39,999 nt of DNA from Planctomycetota bacterium (GCA_016872915.1 VGYQ01000016.1:1-39999); one strand, 5' to 3'; shown: positions 1 to 9,206, counted from the stretch's first letter. Numbers and translations are program-made. Notes: generated by a model from the letters alone, not told the origin.

Positions 1-1022
1 TTGTAGGGGCGCTTGAGGAAGTCGCTCCATTCCTTTCCGATGACGCCGAGCGGGGCAATGTCGCCATCGTTCGTGGCATCGATGCTCGCGGCCTCGGCGA
101 GCACATAGGTGCGCCCCTCATGCTGAATCGTGCGGTCGCCTTCCCGAGTCGGGACTCGAATGCCGAGGATCGCGTGTCCAGTGCCGTCCTTCATCTGAAG
201 TGTGACGATGGCGCACTCGGCGAGGCATGCGGCGCGAAGCAGGGATGCCATCAGCACGGATTTCGAATCGCAGTCGCCGCCGTGAAGCAGCGTCAGCAGC
301 GGTGTGCGCAGGCCGCAACGGTCCTTGCCATCCGGCAAGTCGGGGATCGTTTCGTAGGGGATCGCCTGAATGAATCGAAAGACGGCCTCCACGCGGTCGC
401 GCACCGTGACAGGGCGGGCATCGCCCCGCTCACGAAGGACGCGATCGGTTTCCCTCAGTACGGCCTGTGCAACGGGGTTGATATCGGCGCGACTGACGTC
501 GATCAGCCACTGAAAGTCGGGCTCAAGCATGCCAACCTGTGCGTCGCTTGTGGGCAGGACGCGGAGCCCGTGTTGTGCAAGTTTGTCGTGCTCGAGTTTC
601 TCGAGTCTGCTGCGTTCCGCTTCGGATCGGTAGGAGAACTGGAGCGCTTCCATGGGGACACCGAAGTGCTGCTCCACCGCTTCGGCGCGTGCGACATCGA
701 TGCGGAGCGTGACCGTGAAACGCCAGGGCTCGATCGATGGATCGCGCATACGGCGACCGTTCTCGTAGACGATGGCTGGTGCAACGTCCGCCCATGCGAT
801 GGTGTGCCGCACCATGCGCGGCGAGACAGAGGGCATTTCGCTTGGCGTCTTCAGCCATGCCTCGAATGCCGCGTTGGAGGGCGGCGATGCGCTCGTCGGT
901 CGTTCACGGTCGTGCGCGCTGGCGAGCAGAGGCGCACACAGCAGCACGATCGAAAGAGTGCCCAGCGCCTGTGCATGCGCCAAACATTCCCTCAAATGAC
1001 GCACGAAGAGTGGAAAGCGCAT
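1..1022 (-). CDS. Secreted transglutaminase-like protein (partial, 3' end off the window)
   Basis: An open frame of 340 codons runs from an ATG at 1022 to the left edge without a stop, so the C terminus is missing. The N terminus carries a hydrophobic stretch (TLSIVLLCAPLLASA, about residues 23-37) that looks like a signal peptide with a long charged n-region. The second half holds a transglutaminase-like cysteine protease core. A Cys lies in the motif GGDCDSKSVLMASLL, a His in GHAILGI, and an acidic residue follows in YVLAEAAS, which matches the Cys-His-Asp/Glu order of the family. The first half (residues 60-200) is unassigned. The likely place of action is the periplasm or cell surface, and the substrate is unknown. 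The start lies only 32 bases from the divergent start at 1055 and has no clear ribosome binding site, so the exact start is uncertain. The fold call is fairly sure; the role is not. Confidence 0.75.
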   Translation of the reverse strand, partial: MRFPLFVRHLRECLAHAQALGTLSIVLLCAPLLASAHDRERPTSASPPSNAAFEAWLKTPSEMPSVSPRMVRHTIAWADVAPAIVYENGRRMRDPSIEPWRFTVTLRIDVARAEAVEQHFGVPMEALQFSYRSEAERSRLEKLEHDKLAQHGLRVLPTSDAQVGMLEPDFQWLIDVSRADINPVAQAVLRETDRVLRERGDARPVTVRDRVEAVFRFIQAIPYETIPDLPDGKDRCGLRTPLLTLLHGGDCDSKSVLMASLLRAACLAECAIVTLQMKDGTGHAILGIRVPTREGDRTIQHEGRTYVLAEAASIDATNDGDIAPLGVIGKEWSDFLKRPY

Positions 1023-1054
1023 GATTGCAGGATACGCTGCAAACTGTGTGGTCG

Positions 1055-3322
1055 ATGCGAACATTAGCGTTCGGTGTCGTCTCGCTCGCGGGTGCTCTCG
1101 CTGGAGTGCACCCTTCGGGTGCCGCCATCACGCTCGCGAGTGCCGTGTCCTTCTCACTCGCTCCACTGACCAATCCAACGCATGTGGTGGTGAAGGACAT
1201 CGATGGCAACGGGGTCGTTGACCTGGTAATCACCTGCCGAGATGTGTCTGGACGCATGTGTGTTGTGCGGGGGATCGGCGGGGGCGTCTTCGGTCCTGTG
1301 GAGATTCTTCCGATCGAGATGCAGACGGATTGGTGCGATGTGGTTGACGGCGATGGCGATGGGATCCTCGACATCTATGCGTCGGTCCGCAGCGGGTGGG
1401 GTCGGGTCGCGTTCCTGAAGGGCCGCGGTGATGGGACGTTCGATCCACCCGTCACGACAAACGCAGGCCGAAGTGGTGCCGGCTTGATTGCGCGCGATTT
1501 CAGCGGTGATGGACGGATCGATGTTGCGATGGCGAACTACACATCGGGCAGCCTGCAGTGGTGGCACGGGGCAGGTACGGGCGCACTGATCGAGCGGGGG
1601 CGTGATCTTGTGGTGCCGTGGGTCGCCGGCACCACCTTTCCGTTTCATGTCGCAAGCGGCGATTTCGATGGGGATGGTGATGTGGATCTTGTGTGCAGCG
1701 CGACGGGTCCGACGCGGCTGGTGATCTACCGAAATCAGGGCAACGGCAACTTTGGCTCTGGCGAGGCGTGGGATGTTCCGCCCGTGGGAAAGGAGCGTCC
1801 CGCTCTCTCGAACCTCGCAGTCGCGGATATTGATGCCGACGGGGATCTGGACATTCTTGCGAATGGACTGCTTCTGGCGTTCCCGTCGGTCACTGTCATT
1901 TGGAAGAACGATGGACTCGGTGGATTCGCGGCGCGCGAGACGCGCCCCGCAAACATGGAGGGTTATGCATGGACCGTGCAGGTCGGTGACTTGGACGGTG
2001 ATGGTGATTCCGATGTGCTTGCGGGTTCCGCATTGCCGGGTCGGTTGACTATCGCCGAAGTCGATGCGCAGCAAGGTGGCGCGTACGTCGCTGTGACGAC
2101 CAAGTCTGGCGGGACATTTCTGCGTGACATGGCGGTTGCGGATATCGATCAGGATGGAGATCGCGATGTCGTGGCGATTGATATCGCCGCTGCCAACGTG
2201 ATGATCTATCGCAATCAGATGGGTGGTGTGGCAGGCGATGGAGGCGAAGAGGGTTCGCCTGCGACCCCGTTGTTCGGCAGCGCCCAAGCGGCGGTCGGGT
2301 GGCTTGCTGCGTGGGAAAGTTCAGAGGGATCCTTGGCTGGCGAGCCACCTGCCGTGTGCGGGACGGGCGCGGGTCTCTGCGAGGAAGTGCATGAGACACC
2401 TGGGTGCATTCGCACGCTGTGCTGTGAAGCGGTCTGTGCATTCAATCCACTCTGCTGCGAAGTGGCGTGGGACCAGCCATGTGTGGATGCAGAGGACAAG
2501 TTGTGCGACAACTTCAACTGTCCGAGCGCGGGCAGTTGCACGGAGTTTCATCCGACGCTCGCCTGCGATGACGAAGCGTGCTGCCTCTTCTTGTGCGACT
2601 TTGACCCGTTCTGCTGTTCGTCGATATGGGATGCGGTGTGCGCACGGGAGGCGGGCGAGTACTGCGGCGCTGCGCCATGCGACATCGGCACAGTGCCCGG
2701 CGCCATTCAACTTCCCGAGCCCTGTTATTCGCGGTCGGATGATGGGTGCAATCCTGCGGGCGGGGAGATTCATCCGATCTGCCCGGCCGTCTATGAGTCG
2801 ACGCTGACGAGCGATGTGCCACGGGATACGGACTGGTTCAACTTGTCCGCGCTGCCACAGCCGTCCGTGCGTATCGAGTTCAACACCGAGTTTCCATTGA
2901 TGGTGCAGGTGGTGCAGGGGGTGTGCTCTGGTCCGCTGCAGGTACGGCAACTGACCGAGGTACCGCCATGTGGGAGTGCTGCAATCGATGTGTCTGTGGA
3001 ACCAAATCTGTGGCTGGTGCTTGGCATCGGCAACAGGGACCGAGTGATCCGCGGAGAGTTCCCATGCGACCTCACGGACCCCGACGATCCGCCCCCTGAT
3101 CCCGACGATCCGCCTTTTGTTCCTGGGTACTTCGGGCTGAACTACCGCGCGCGCTTCTCGATTGGGGTGCGCCCGGGCGACTTGAACGGCGATGGTGTCG
3201 TCAGCGGGCTTGACCTGACCGTGCTGCTTGGGGCGTGGGGGGCATCGGGCAGCGCCGACCTCAACGGTGATGGGGTCGTGGGCGGCGGCGACCTGACGAT
3301 CCTGCTGTCGAATTGGGGTTGA
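1055..3322 (+). CDS. Secreted VCBS/FG-GAP repeat protein with cysteine-rich modules and C-terminal dockerin-like repeats
   Basis: This is a 755-aa protein. I chose the ATG at 1055 because a signal peptide follows at once ([17 protein letters not shown]); a TTG at 1025 would add ten residues. Residues about 45-400 hold at least seven calcium-binding repeats of VCBS/FG-GAP type, with cores such as [22 protein letters not shown] and [11 protein letters not shown], probably a beta-propeller. Two cysteine modules follow (about 2410-2670), each reading CC..xC.F(D/N)P(L/F)CC..x[17 protein letters not shown] linker comes before two EF-hand-like dockerin repeats, [21 protein letters not shown]-like and [21 protein letters not shown]-like. 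Such C-terminal dockerins are common in Planctomycetota without cohesin partners nearby. The protein is probably exported and calcium dependent. A role in adhesion or matrix binding is only inference. Confidence 0.85.
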   Translation: MRTLAFGVVSLAGALAGVHPSGAAITLASAVSFSLAPLTNPTHVVVKDIDGNGVVDLVITCRDVSGRMCVVRGIGGGVFGPVEILPIEMQTDWCDVVDGDGDGILDIYASVRSGWGRVAFLKGRGDGTFDPPVTTNAGRSGAGLIARDFSGDGRIDVAMANYTSGSLQWWHGAGTGALIERGRDLVVPWVAGTTFPFHVASGDFDGDGDVDLVCSATGPTRLVIYRNQGNGNFGSGEAWDVPPVGKERPALSNLAVADIDADGDLDILANGLLLAFPSVTVIWKNDGLGGFAARETRPANMEGYAWTVQVGDLDGDGDSDVLAGSALPGRLTIAEVDAQQGGAYVAVTTKSGGTFLRDMAVADIDQDGDRDVVAIDIAAANVMIYRNQMGGVAGDGGEEGSPATPLFGSAQAAVGWLAAWESSEGSLAGEPPAVCGTGAGLCEEVHETPGCIRTLCCEAVCAFNPLCCEVAWDQPCVDAEDKLCDNFNCPSAGSCTEFHPTLACDDEACCLFLCDFDPFCCSSIWDAVCAREAGEYCGAAPCDIGTVPGAIQLPEPCYSRSDDGCNPAGGEIHPICPAVYESTLTSDVPRDTDWFNLSALPQPSVRIEFNTEFPLMVQVVQGVCSGPLQVRQLTEVPPCGSAAIDVSVEPNLWLVLGIGNRDRVIRGEFPCDLTDPDDPPPDPDDPPFVPGYFGLNYRARFSIGVRPGDLNGDGVVSGLDLTVLLGAWGASGSADLNGDGVVGGGDLTILLSNWG

Positions 3323-3478
3323 GGCTTCGATCACGTCGAATTCGAACTTTGGTCAGATGCCTTCTTCAGACCTTGGGGAGTCGCTCACCAAAGCTTCTTT
3401 TGAGGCAGTGCTGGGTATGGAGAATTGACTCATGAACAGCGGCTTTCCAGCAGGAGAGATTGTTGATGGAGTCATGGT
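3323..3478. other. Short intergenic stretch after the VCBS gene
   Basis: No gene is supported here. A weak inverted repeat, CTTTGGT at 3347-3353 and ACCAAAG at 3387-3393, is followed by a T-rich run to 3401. It could act as a terminator for the VCBS gene, but the loop of 33 bases makes this doubtful. Confidence 0.3.
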
Positions 3479-3520
3479 CCAAAAAAGAAGACTGGCTAGG
3501 GCGTCCTGCCCTAGCCAGTC
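3479..3520 (-). terminator. Strong intrinsic terminator of the small membrane protein gene
   Basis: A perfect 13-base-pair stem (3490-3502 with 3508-3520) encloses a five-base loop. On the minus strand it is followed by a T-rich tail that includes six consecutive T (complement of 3481-3486). It lies 30 bases past the stop codon at 3551. This is the clearest Rho-independent terminator in the window. Confidence 0.9.
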
Positions 3521-3550
3521 ATGTGATCCTGAGAAGCCTGATGGACTGGA

Positions 3551-3790
3551 TCAGGTCGTGGACTGCTTCTTGGTGAACACAGCAATGATCACCAGCAGGG
3601 CGATCAGGCCGACAAAACCGCCGTTGCCAAGTTGACCGATGAAGTTCGTCAAGTTGGTGGTGATGCCGCCGAAGAAAGTGGTGTTCGTCGTACCAAAGAT
3701 GATTTGCACAAGGACGCCCAGCCCAATGAAGAGCAGCATGATGTCCATGAGTTCGCGAGCCCAACCCTTGATCCAAGTGAATGCCTGCAT
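3551..3790 (-). CDS. Small 79-aa membrane protein, unknown function
   Basis: I do not recognise this protein. The ATG at 3790 was chosen because AGGAG (complement of 3800-3804) lies nine bases upstream, one of the best ribosome binding sites in the window. A longer frame from 3853 would add a poor hydrophilic N terminus. The chain has two predicted membrane helices: DIMLLFIGLGVLVQIIFG (about residues 16-33) and GGFVGLIALLVIIAVF (about 57-72). Between them is a Thr/Asn-rich loop (TTNTTFFGG, TTNLTNFIGQ), and the tail is short and basic (TKKQSTT). It stands alone, with its own upstream AT-rich region and a strong terminator, so it is transcribed independently and perhaps at a high level. An inner membrane location is likely. 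Possible roles (pore, pilin-like subunit, membrane regulator) cannot be told apart from sequence alone. Confidence 0.8.
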   Translation of the reverse strand: MQAFTWIKGWARELMDIMLLFIGLGVLVQIIFGTTNTTFFGGITTNLTNFIGQLGNGGFVGLIALLVIIAVFTKKQSTT

Positions 3791-4082
3791 GTCTTGTAGC
3801 TCCTGAGGATTCCTGAACGAGGCAGCTGCACCATGCACCTGCCAACAAGACACTTATCGGCAAACTGAGCGACTGCAGCGCGGAAAAGAATGAGATAAAA
3901 GTCCTATAACAAATTCAAGGGCTATCAATGAGGAGTGAAAGTGTCCTTTTCCAATAAATAATCCAGTTCTTTGTCGGGATGGGGATTTTACAAATTTCTC
4001 CAAATGCCAGTGCAGCAGGAGCAAATTCGCGTGCCTCTCGGGGTGTTATTCTTCCGACCCTGCACCAGAGTCTGCTGCACAC
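3791..4082. promoter_or_regulatory. AT-rich divergent upstream region
   Basis: These 292 bases separate the small membrane protein gene (-) from the ABC transporter operon (+) and are much more AT-rich than their surroundings, especially 3890-3990. For the minus-strand gene, an extended -10-like element TGTTATAGG lies at the complement of 3903-3911, which would give a leader of roughly 100 bases. The ribosome binding site AGGAG is at 3800-3804. For the plus strand I see no convincing -35/-10 pair. No RNA gene or further reading frame is supported. Confidence 0.4.
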
Positions 4083-4835
4083 ATGGCACCGCTCATTCAC
4101 GCCGAAAATCTGACAAAGCGCTTCGGGCAGATCGAGGCAGTTCGCCGGGTCACGCTTTCGGTTTCAGCGGGCGAGGTTGTTGGTTTTCTCGGGCCGAATG
4201 GTGCTGGCAAGACCACAACCATGCGGATGATCACTGGGTTCCTGGAGCCAACGGAAGGGCAGGTGACGCTCGGCGGATTCTGTCTCGACGGGGCACCTAT
4301 TCAGGCGAAGCGCAGTTTTGGCTATCTGCCCGAGGGCGCCCCCGCCTACCCGGACATGAGCGTGCTGGAGTACCTGCAGTTCATTGGACAAGTGCGCGGA
4401 CTTGCCGGGCAGGCCCTCCACGACCGAGTTGAAGCAGTGATTTCTCAGGTCCACTTGGAGCGTGTGACGCAGCAGGCCATCGAAACGCTGTCGAAGGGTT
4501 TCAAGCGTCGAGTGGGTATCGCCCAGGCGATTCTGCATGACCCGCCAATCCTGATCATGGATGAGCCGACCGATGGGCTTGATCCCAATCAGAAGCACGA
4601 GGTGCGGCAACTGATCCGCAGCATGGGTTCCACCAAGGCGATTGTTCTCTCGACTCACATACTGGAGGAGGTGGAGGCAGTCTGCACGCGGGTCATCCTG
4701 ATCGCAGCCGGCAGGATCGTGTTTGACGGACGACCGCAGGAGTTTGAGGCTCGCGCACCGGCGTCCGTGCAGCGCAACCGCATGGATCATGTGTTCCGCG
4801 AAATGACAGCCGCAGGTGCAGAGGTGCGCTCATGA
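4083..4835 (+). CDS. ABC transporter ATP-binding protein, GldA-like
   Basis: This 250-aa cytoplasmic ATPase powers the permease encoded next to it. It shows all ABC hallmarks: Walker A GPNGAGKTT (37-45), a signature variant LSKGFKRR (136-143), Walker B ILIMDEP with Asp160 and Glu161, and the switch His192 in STHILEEVE. The length is normal for the ABC-2/GldA type. Its stop codon overlaps the start of the permease gene by four bases (ATGA), so the two are translationally coupled. Together with the GldG-like and DUF4340 genes downstream it forms a cluster known from many bacteria, including non-gliding ones. The GldA name comes from Bacteroidetes gliding, and gliding should not be assumed here. 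The transported substrate is unknown. Confidence 0.93.
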   Translation: MAPLIHAENLTKRFGQIEAVRRVTLSVSAGEVVGFLGPNGAGKTTTMRMITGFLEPTEGQVTLGGFCLDGAPIQAKRSFGYLPEGAPAYPDMSVLEYLQFIGQVRGLAGQALHDRVEAVISQVHLERVTQQAIETLSKGFKRRVGIAQAILHDPPILIMDEPTDGLDPNQKHEVRQLIRSMGSTKAIVLSTHILEEVEAVCTRVILIAAGRIVFDGRPQEFEARAPASVQRNRMDHVFREMTAAGAEVRS

Positions 4836-5578
4836 CTGGGGGCATGCAGCCATGGCGGGCAATTTTTCGCCGTGAGTTCCGCTCCTACTTTGCGACCCCG
4901 CTCGCAGCAGTGTTCCTCGTCGTATTCCTGTTTCTTGCAGGCATCTTCACGTTTTCTCTTGGGGGTCTTTATGAACGCGGTCAGGCAGATCTCCGACCAT
5001 TCTTCGATTTTGCACCTTGGCTCCTTCTGTTCCTTGCACCCGCCGTATCGATGAGACTTTGGGCTGAGGAACGTCGGCTTGGCACCATCGAAGTATTGAC
5101 CACGCTGCCACTGCCGCTTTGGCAGGCTGTGCTCGGGAAGTTTCTCGCGGCATGGGCGTTCAGTGTGGTGGCAATCGTGCTGACCGTACCGCTTTGGATG
5201 ACGGTGTCGTGGCTCGGTGATCCCGATCAAGGAATGATCATTGCCGGCTATGTGGCTACCGCGCTGATGGCGGGGCTCTTTCTTGCGCTCGGTGGCGTTG
5301 TCTCCGCACTGACGAAGAATCAGGTGATCGCTTTCGTGGTCACGGTGGTGGCGTGTTTCCTGCTGATGGTGAGCGGCTTTCCAGTCGTGCTGGACTTTCT
5401 TCGCGGGTGGGCGCTGCCGGGCGTGGTGGATGCGGTCGCGAGCCTCAGCACCCTGACACACTTCACGAGCCTCATGCGCGGTGTTTTGGATCTCCGCGAC
5501 ATCGCGTACTTCGTCGTGGGTATTGCGGCACTGGTGCTCGCGACAGCGTTCCTGATCGATTGGAAGAAGAGCGCCTGA
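4832..5578 (+). CDS. ABC-2 type permease, GldF-like
   Basis: This 248-aa integral membrane protein is the partner of the preceding ATPase. A cytoplasmic N terminus (PWRAIFRREFRSYFATP, typical of ABC-2 permeases) is followed by about six hydrophobic helices, for example AAVFLVVFLFLAGIFTF near residue 30 and FVVTVVACFLLMVSGF near 170. The last helix ends in a basic tail (IDWKKSA). The start overlaps the ATPase stop (ATGA) and the stop is one base from the next gene. The ATPase, permease and GldG-like protein are expected to form one inner membrane complex. The substrate is unknown. Confidence 0.92.
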   Translation: MTGGMQPWRAIFRREFRSYFATPLAAVFLVVFLFLAGIFTFSLGGLYERGQADLRPFFDFAPWLLLFLAPAVSMRLWAEERRLGTIEVLTTLPLPLWQAVLGKFLAAWAFSVVAIVLTVPLWMTVSWLGDPDQGMIIAGYVATALMAGLFLALGGVVSALTKNQVIAFVVTVVACFLLMVSGFPVVLDFLRGWALPGVVDAVASLSTLTHFTSLMRGVLDLRDIAYFVVGIAALVLATAFLIDWKKSA

Positions 5579-5579
5579 T

Positions 5580-7436
5580 ATGTCCCGATCAAGCAAGTCA
5601 TCTCTGGCACTGAAGGCGAGTGCACTGTTGCTCGTGGTGTGGATAGCCCTGAGCGCATCGCTGTCGATCGTGCCGCTGCCTATTCGCATCGATCTCACGC
5701 AGGGCTCCGTGTACACGCTCTCGCCGGGTGTTCGGTCCATGCTCGCTTCACTCGATGAGCCCGTGCGGCTCGAGTTGTTCTTCACGGCGGAAGGCTCTCG
5801 TGATTTGCCGCAGATTCGCAATCATGCGCTTCGTGTGCAGGAGTTTCTTGAGAGTCTGGTGGCATCGTCGAACGGCAAGGTGGATTTGAAGATCGTCGAC
5901 CCGCAGCCATTTTCCGAGGCGGAGGACACCGCGAAGGCCGCTGGTATCGCGCCGATTACGGCGGATGGTGCGGGGCGCACACTGATGCTTGGCTTGCTGG
6001 TGTCTGGGGCGACGGACCAACGCGAGTGTCTGCCCTATCTGAACCCGCAGGAGGAGGCGTTCTTGGAGTACGACGTCTCGCGTGCAATCATCAGCGTTTC
6101 ACGCGCCCAGCGCGCCAAGGTCGCGCTTGTGACTGGACTGCCGATGGACAGCAGCTTTGATCCGCGCTCACAGCGGATGACGCCGCCGTGGCAGGTGATG
6201 GCGCAACTTCGCAACCTCTTTGATGTGGAGGTTGTGCAGCCGAGCGCCGAGAAACTGCCGGATCAGTTCGATGCATTGGTCGTCGCACATCCCAAGGGCC
6301 TCTCCGAACCGCTTTTGCGCGCCATCGATGCGTACGCGCTCGCCGGTGGACGAATGCTGGTGTTCTTGGATCCGTTCTGCGAGAGCGACTCCGCACCGAT
6401 GGGACCCGGTGGATTTGGATCGGGTGGAACGCCGAGCGACTTCGGCTCGCTGCCATCGTCGTGGGGCATCGCGTGGAAGGCGAATGAAGTCGTGGCGGAT
6501 CGAACCTTCGCGCAGCGCGTGCGTGCGCGCAGCGATACCGGTCTTGCCACGGTGGACTTCGTTGCGTGGTTGAATCTCAACAAGGAGGCCATCAGCCGCG
6601 ATGATCCCGCTTTTGGCGTGTTGCAGACGCTGATCGTGATGTCCGCCGGATCGCTTGATCGCACCGAGGGGTCGAAACTGGAGATGGTGCCGCTTGTTCG
6701 AAGTTCGGCTGATTCGATGCTGATCGATGGATCAAAGCTTGGCCCCTTTGCCGATCCATCGGCGTTGCTTCGCGACTTCAAGGCAGATGGTGCGCAGCGC
6801 GTCATCGCGGCTCGGTACACGGGCATCGTTCGGAGCGCGTTCCCGCCCGCAGCTGAGCCTGTCGAGGGCACGGTGCCCGCGAGCATCGTGGTCGTTGCAG
6901 ACGCTGACATGCTTCGCGATGAGACGTGGATTCAGGAAGAGCGACTTGGCAACTTGAGTCTTGGTTGGCGCGCGTTTGCCGATAACGGATCGCTGCTGCT
7001 GAACACCGTCGAGCAACTCAGCGGCAATCAGGCACTGCTTGGTCTGCGCGCGCGCGGCAGCAGCCAGCGTCCCTTCGATGTGGTGCGGGCACTGCAGCGC
7101 GATGCGGAGCAGCGTTTCCGGTCCCGCGAAGACGAACTGCAGAAGCGGATCAGCGAGACGCAACAGCGCATCACGAGTATGCAGCAGCAGAAGACGCCCG
7201 ATCAGATGCTGCTGCTGACGCCTGAGCAGCAGGCGCAGCTCGAACGCCTGCAGCAGGAAGTGCTCGATGCGCGCAGGGAACTTCGGCAGGTGCAGTTCAG
7301 CCTGCGCGAGGATGTGGAGGCGCTTGGTCATCGGCTCATGCTGTTGAACGTGCTCGCCTGGCCTGTGATTGTCGCGGTGGCAGCCGTGTTCTTGGGCGTG
7401 CGTCGGCGCAGTCAATCAACGAGGACTGCAGCATGA
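5580..7436 (+). CDS. GldG-like ABC auxiliary protein
   Basis: This 618-aa protein has one N-terminal membrane helix (SALLLVVWIALSASLSIVPL) and one C-terminal helix (MLLNVLAWPVIVAVAAVFLGV), with a large periplasmic part between. The region after the first helix (LTQGSVYTLSPGVRSMLASLDEPVRLELFFT in outline) and the later ALVVAHPKGLSEPLLRAIDAYALAGGRMLVFLDP-type stretch are characteristic of the ABC-type auxiliary (GldG) family. Near the C terminus is a long Gln/Glu/Arg-rich coiled coil (about residues 505-585), also typical. It lies one base after the permease and overlaps the DUF4340 gene by four bases. It probably binds the ABC complex in the membrane. A glycine-rich loop (GPGGFGSGG) is probably a disordered insertion. 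Confidence 0.88.
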   Translation: MSRSSKSSLALKASALLLVVWIALSASLSIVPLPIRIDLTQGSVYTLSPGVRSMLASLDEPVRLELFFTAEGSRDLPQIRNHALRVQEFLESLVASSNGKVDLKIVDPQPFSEAEDTAKAAGIAPITADGAGRTLMLGLLVSGATDQRECLPYLNPQEEAFLEYDVSRAIISVSRAQRAKVALVTGLPMDSSFDPRSQRMTPPWQVMAQLRNLFDVEVVQPSAEKLPDQFDALVVAHPKGLSEPLLRAIDAYALAGGRMLVFLDPFCESDSAPMGPGGFGSGGTPSDFGSLPSSWGIAWKANEVVADRTFAQRVRARSDTGLATVDFVAWLNLNKEAISRDDPAFGVLQTLIVMSAGSLDRTEGSKLEMVPLVRSSADSMLIDGSKLGPFADPSALLRDFKADGAQRVIAARYTGIVRSAFPPAAEPVEGTVPASIVVVADADMLRDETWIQEERLGNLSLGWRAFADNGSLLLNTVEQLSGNQALLGLRARGSSQRPFDVVRALQRDAEQRFRSREDELQKRISETQQRITSMQQQKTPDQMLLLTPEQQAQLERLQQEVLDARRELRQVQFSLREDVEALGHRLMLLNVLAWPVIVAVAAVFLGVRRRSQSTRTAA

Positions 7437-8452
7437 ACCGTCAGGTCGTCCGTGTGCTTGTCGTAGTGGCAGTCGTTGCCGTGCTCGTTGCAGCCTTCAT
7501 TCGGATGAGCCGTGGGGGCGGTACACCCGAGGCGGATCAACCACTTGTATCGCTCGCATCGGATGCGTCGGCGATCGACCGCGTCGAGATCGAGCAGGGC
7601 AGCGAACGCATCGATGTGCAGCGGAAGGATGGGCAGTGGGTTCTGGCTTCGCGCGATGGATTCCCCGCCAAGGCGGAGTCGGTGCAAGAGGTGGTGCGCG
7701 GACTCGACGGACTTCGGAAGTCGCAGCGCATGACGGCGAAGCCCGAACGGCATACGGATCTTGACATTGGATGGCCTGATCCGAGCGGAAAGGCACGGCG
7801 GGTGCGGGTGTTCGCCTCGGGCAAAGAGAAGCCGCTCGTCGATGTGGTGATCGGACGCACCGCATCATCGCCCGCGGGCGTGTATGCGCGCGGCAGTGAA
7901 GACCCACAAGTGTGGCGCTGTACGGGCGTGCTGAATATCCCCGCTGGTGTGCCAGGTTGGTTGGCGACGCCCGTTGCGGACTTTGCATCCGACCAGTTGC
8001 AGCGAATCACGCTCGCGGATGTCACGCTCACTCGCACGGGGAGCGAGTGGAACATGACAGGCCTTGATGGGCAGCCCGCCACATCCACGCCGCGGCTCGA
8101 CGCGATCAAGAGCACGCTTCCGTTTCTGCTGACTGGGTTCTCGCCGGATGATGTGCGGCGCGAGGTTCCCGAGGATGTGTCCCGTGCAGGTTCGATCGAA
8201 GCGCAAGCGTGGGTCGATGACGCAAACGCGGTTGCCATTCGCATGTGGATGCAGGATGGCAGGGTATGGGTGCGTTTGGCACCAGGGGCCTCTGGTGCAC
8301 AGCGTGACGCGCGGATTGATGCGGCGGCGAAGACTTGGAGCGGGTGGGTCTTTCAGCTGCCCTCGTGGCGCAGCGATTACTTGAAGCCGATGTTTGAGCC
8401 CACTCCGCCCGCGGATGCCTCGTTGCCCGCGACGCTTCCCGCTGTGCCATAA
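7433..8452 (+). CDS. DUF4340 domain-containing membrane-anchored protein
   Basis: This 339-aa protein starts at an ATG overlapping the previous stop by four bases. An N-terminal helix (VVRVLVVVAVVAVLVAAFI) anchors it and the rest faces the periplasm. The pattern of a lysine-free beta region (DRVEIEQGSERIDVQRKDGQWVLAS in outline), a middle region (VGIRTASSPAGVYARGSE-like) and FASDQLQRITLADV fits the DUF4340 family, which regularly follows GldG-like genes. The tail is proline- and alanine-rich. DUF4340 has no established biochemical role. Its constant neighbourhood suggests it is a fourth component of the ABC complex. Family call is likely, function unknown. Confidence 0.82.
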   Translation: MNRQVVRVLVVVAVVAVLVAAFIRMSRGGGTPEADQPLVSLASDASAIDRVEIEQGSERIDVQRKDGQWVLASRDGFPAKAESVQEVVRGLDGLRKSQRMTAKPERHTDLDIGWPDPSGKARRVRVFASGKEKPLVDVVIGRTASSPAGVYARGSEDPQVWRCTGVLNIPAGVPGWLATPVADFASDQLQRITLADVTLTRTGSEWNMTGLDGQPATSTPRLDAIKSTLPFLLTGFSPDDVRREVPEDVSRAGSIEAQAWVDDANAVAIRMWMQDGRVWVRLAPGASGAQRDARIDAAAKTWSGWVFQLPSWRSDYLKPMFEPTPPADASLPATLPAVP

Positions 8453-8459
8453 TGGCATC

Positions 8460-9206
8460 ATGGCACGACCCACAACAGCAAGCGTGAAGAAGAGTGCGTC
8501 CAGCAGCGGCTTGGCTCGCGTCTACGAGGGCGATGGCGACCGCTTGGTCGAGATACCTGTCGCGGGCCCAAAGGTCACGCTGCTTCCTGCGGGTGATCCT
8601 CGCGCTGCGGATGCGTCTCGGCGGATTCGGGTTCAGTGGGGGCAGCACCTGCTCGATGACCTTGTGGATGGTCGCTACCGCACGCTCATCTGCGGTGTGA
8701 ATGAGCAGAACAACTCGCATGGCATCCTCGGCGAGATTCTGAAACTCATCCCAACGAGCCAGTGGACGCTCAGTTCAGCAACGAGCTATGCGCAGATGTT
8801 CCGAAGTGCGGTGCAAGTTCATGCCAAGGAGGACCGCGAGCCATACATCTTGAAGTTCGACCTTGATCGCCTACTGATTCTGGCGTTGCTGCGACCGCAT
8901 GGGCGCGATCATTTCACGCTCGAAGACATCTATCGTGGGTTCCGAACTGCAGCCCGCATGCTCGAAGGTCGTGCGGATCGGCAGCCTGTCGCCACGATCT
9001 CATTTCTTGGTGCAAAGAGCAATCGTCTCCTGAACCATGCAGGCGATGAGCCGAGCTTGGAAGGTGTGCTGAAGGCGATGCATGATGCAGGGTTCCATGG
9101 CGACTGCTATCCGCCCGTGTCCCTCTGGGATTGTGCTCGGACGGGTGTTTTTGCGCGGTATCCATTCCCTGCGGGTGTGGACCGCATGCGTGAAGGCAGC
9201 AGCTGA
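8460..9206 (+). CDS. Conserved-looking protein of unknown function (248 aa)
   Basis: I do not recognise this protein. I chose the ATG at 8460, seven bases after the DUF4340 stop; a frame extending back to 8394 would overlap that gene and add a basic, low-quality N terminus. It has no signal peptide or membrane helix and looks cytosolic. After a Ser/Lys-rich start (about 20 residues), residues 30-240 look like a compact domain. Notable stretches are YRTLICGVNEQNNSHGILGEIL and LKFDLDRLLILALLRPHGRDHFTLEDI. The stop overlaps the start of the methyltransferase gene by one base (TGATG), so the two products are probably made together and may act together. Confidence 0.75.
   Translation: MARPTTASVKKSASSSGLARVYEGDGDRLVEIPVAGPKVTLLPAGDPRAADASRRIRVQWGQHLLDDLVDGRYRTLICGVNEQNNSHGILGEILKLIPTSQWTLSSATSYAQMFRSAVQVHAKEDREPYILKFDLDRLLILALLRPHGRDHFTLEDIYRGFRTAARMLEGRADRQPVATISFLGAKSNRLLNHAGDEPSLEGVLKAMHDAGFHGDCYPPVSLWDCARTGVFARYPFPAGVDRMREGSS

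Noticed and set aside
120-1067. Plus-strand open frame of 315 codons
   Set aside because: Antisense of the transglutaminase-like gene, which has a signal peptide and catalytic motifs. The plus frame gives a Cys/Arg/His-rich sequence with no domain.
3432-3635. Plus-strand frame of 67 codons
   Set aside because: It runs through the perfect terminator hairpin and the antisense of the small membrane gene, and has no ribosome binding site.
3854-3861. GCCGATAA on the minus strand, identical to the FliA (sigma-28) -10 box, upstream of the small membrane protein
   Set aside because: No TAAA-type -35 at the required spacing. About one exact 8-base match is expected by chance on both strands of a window this long.
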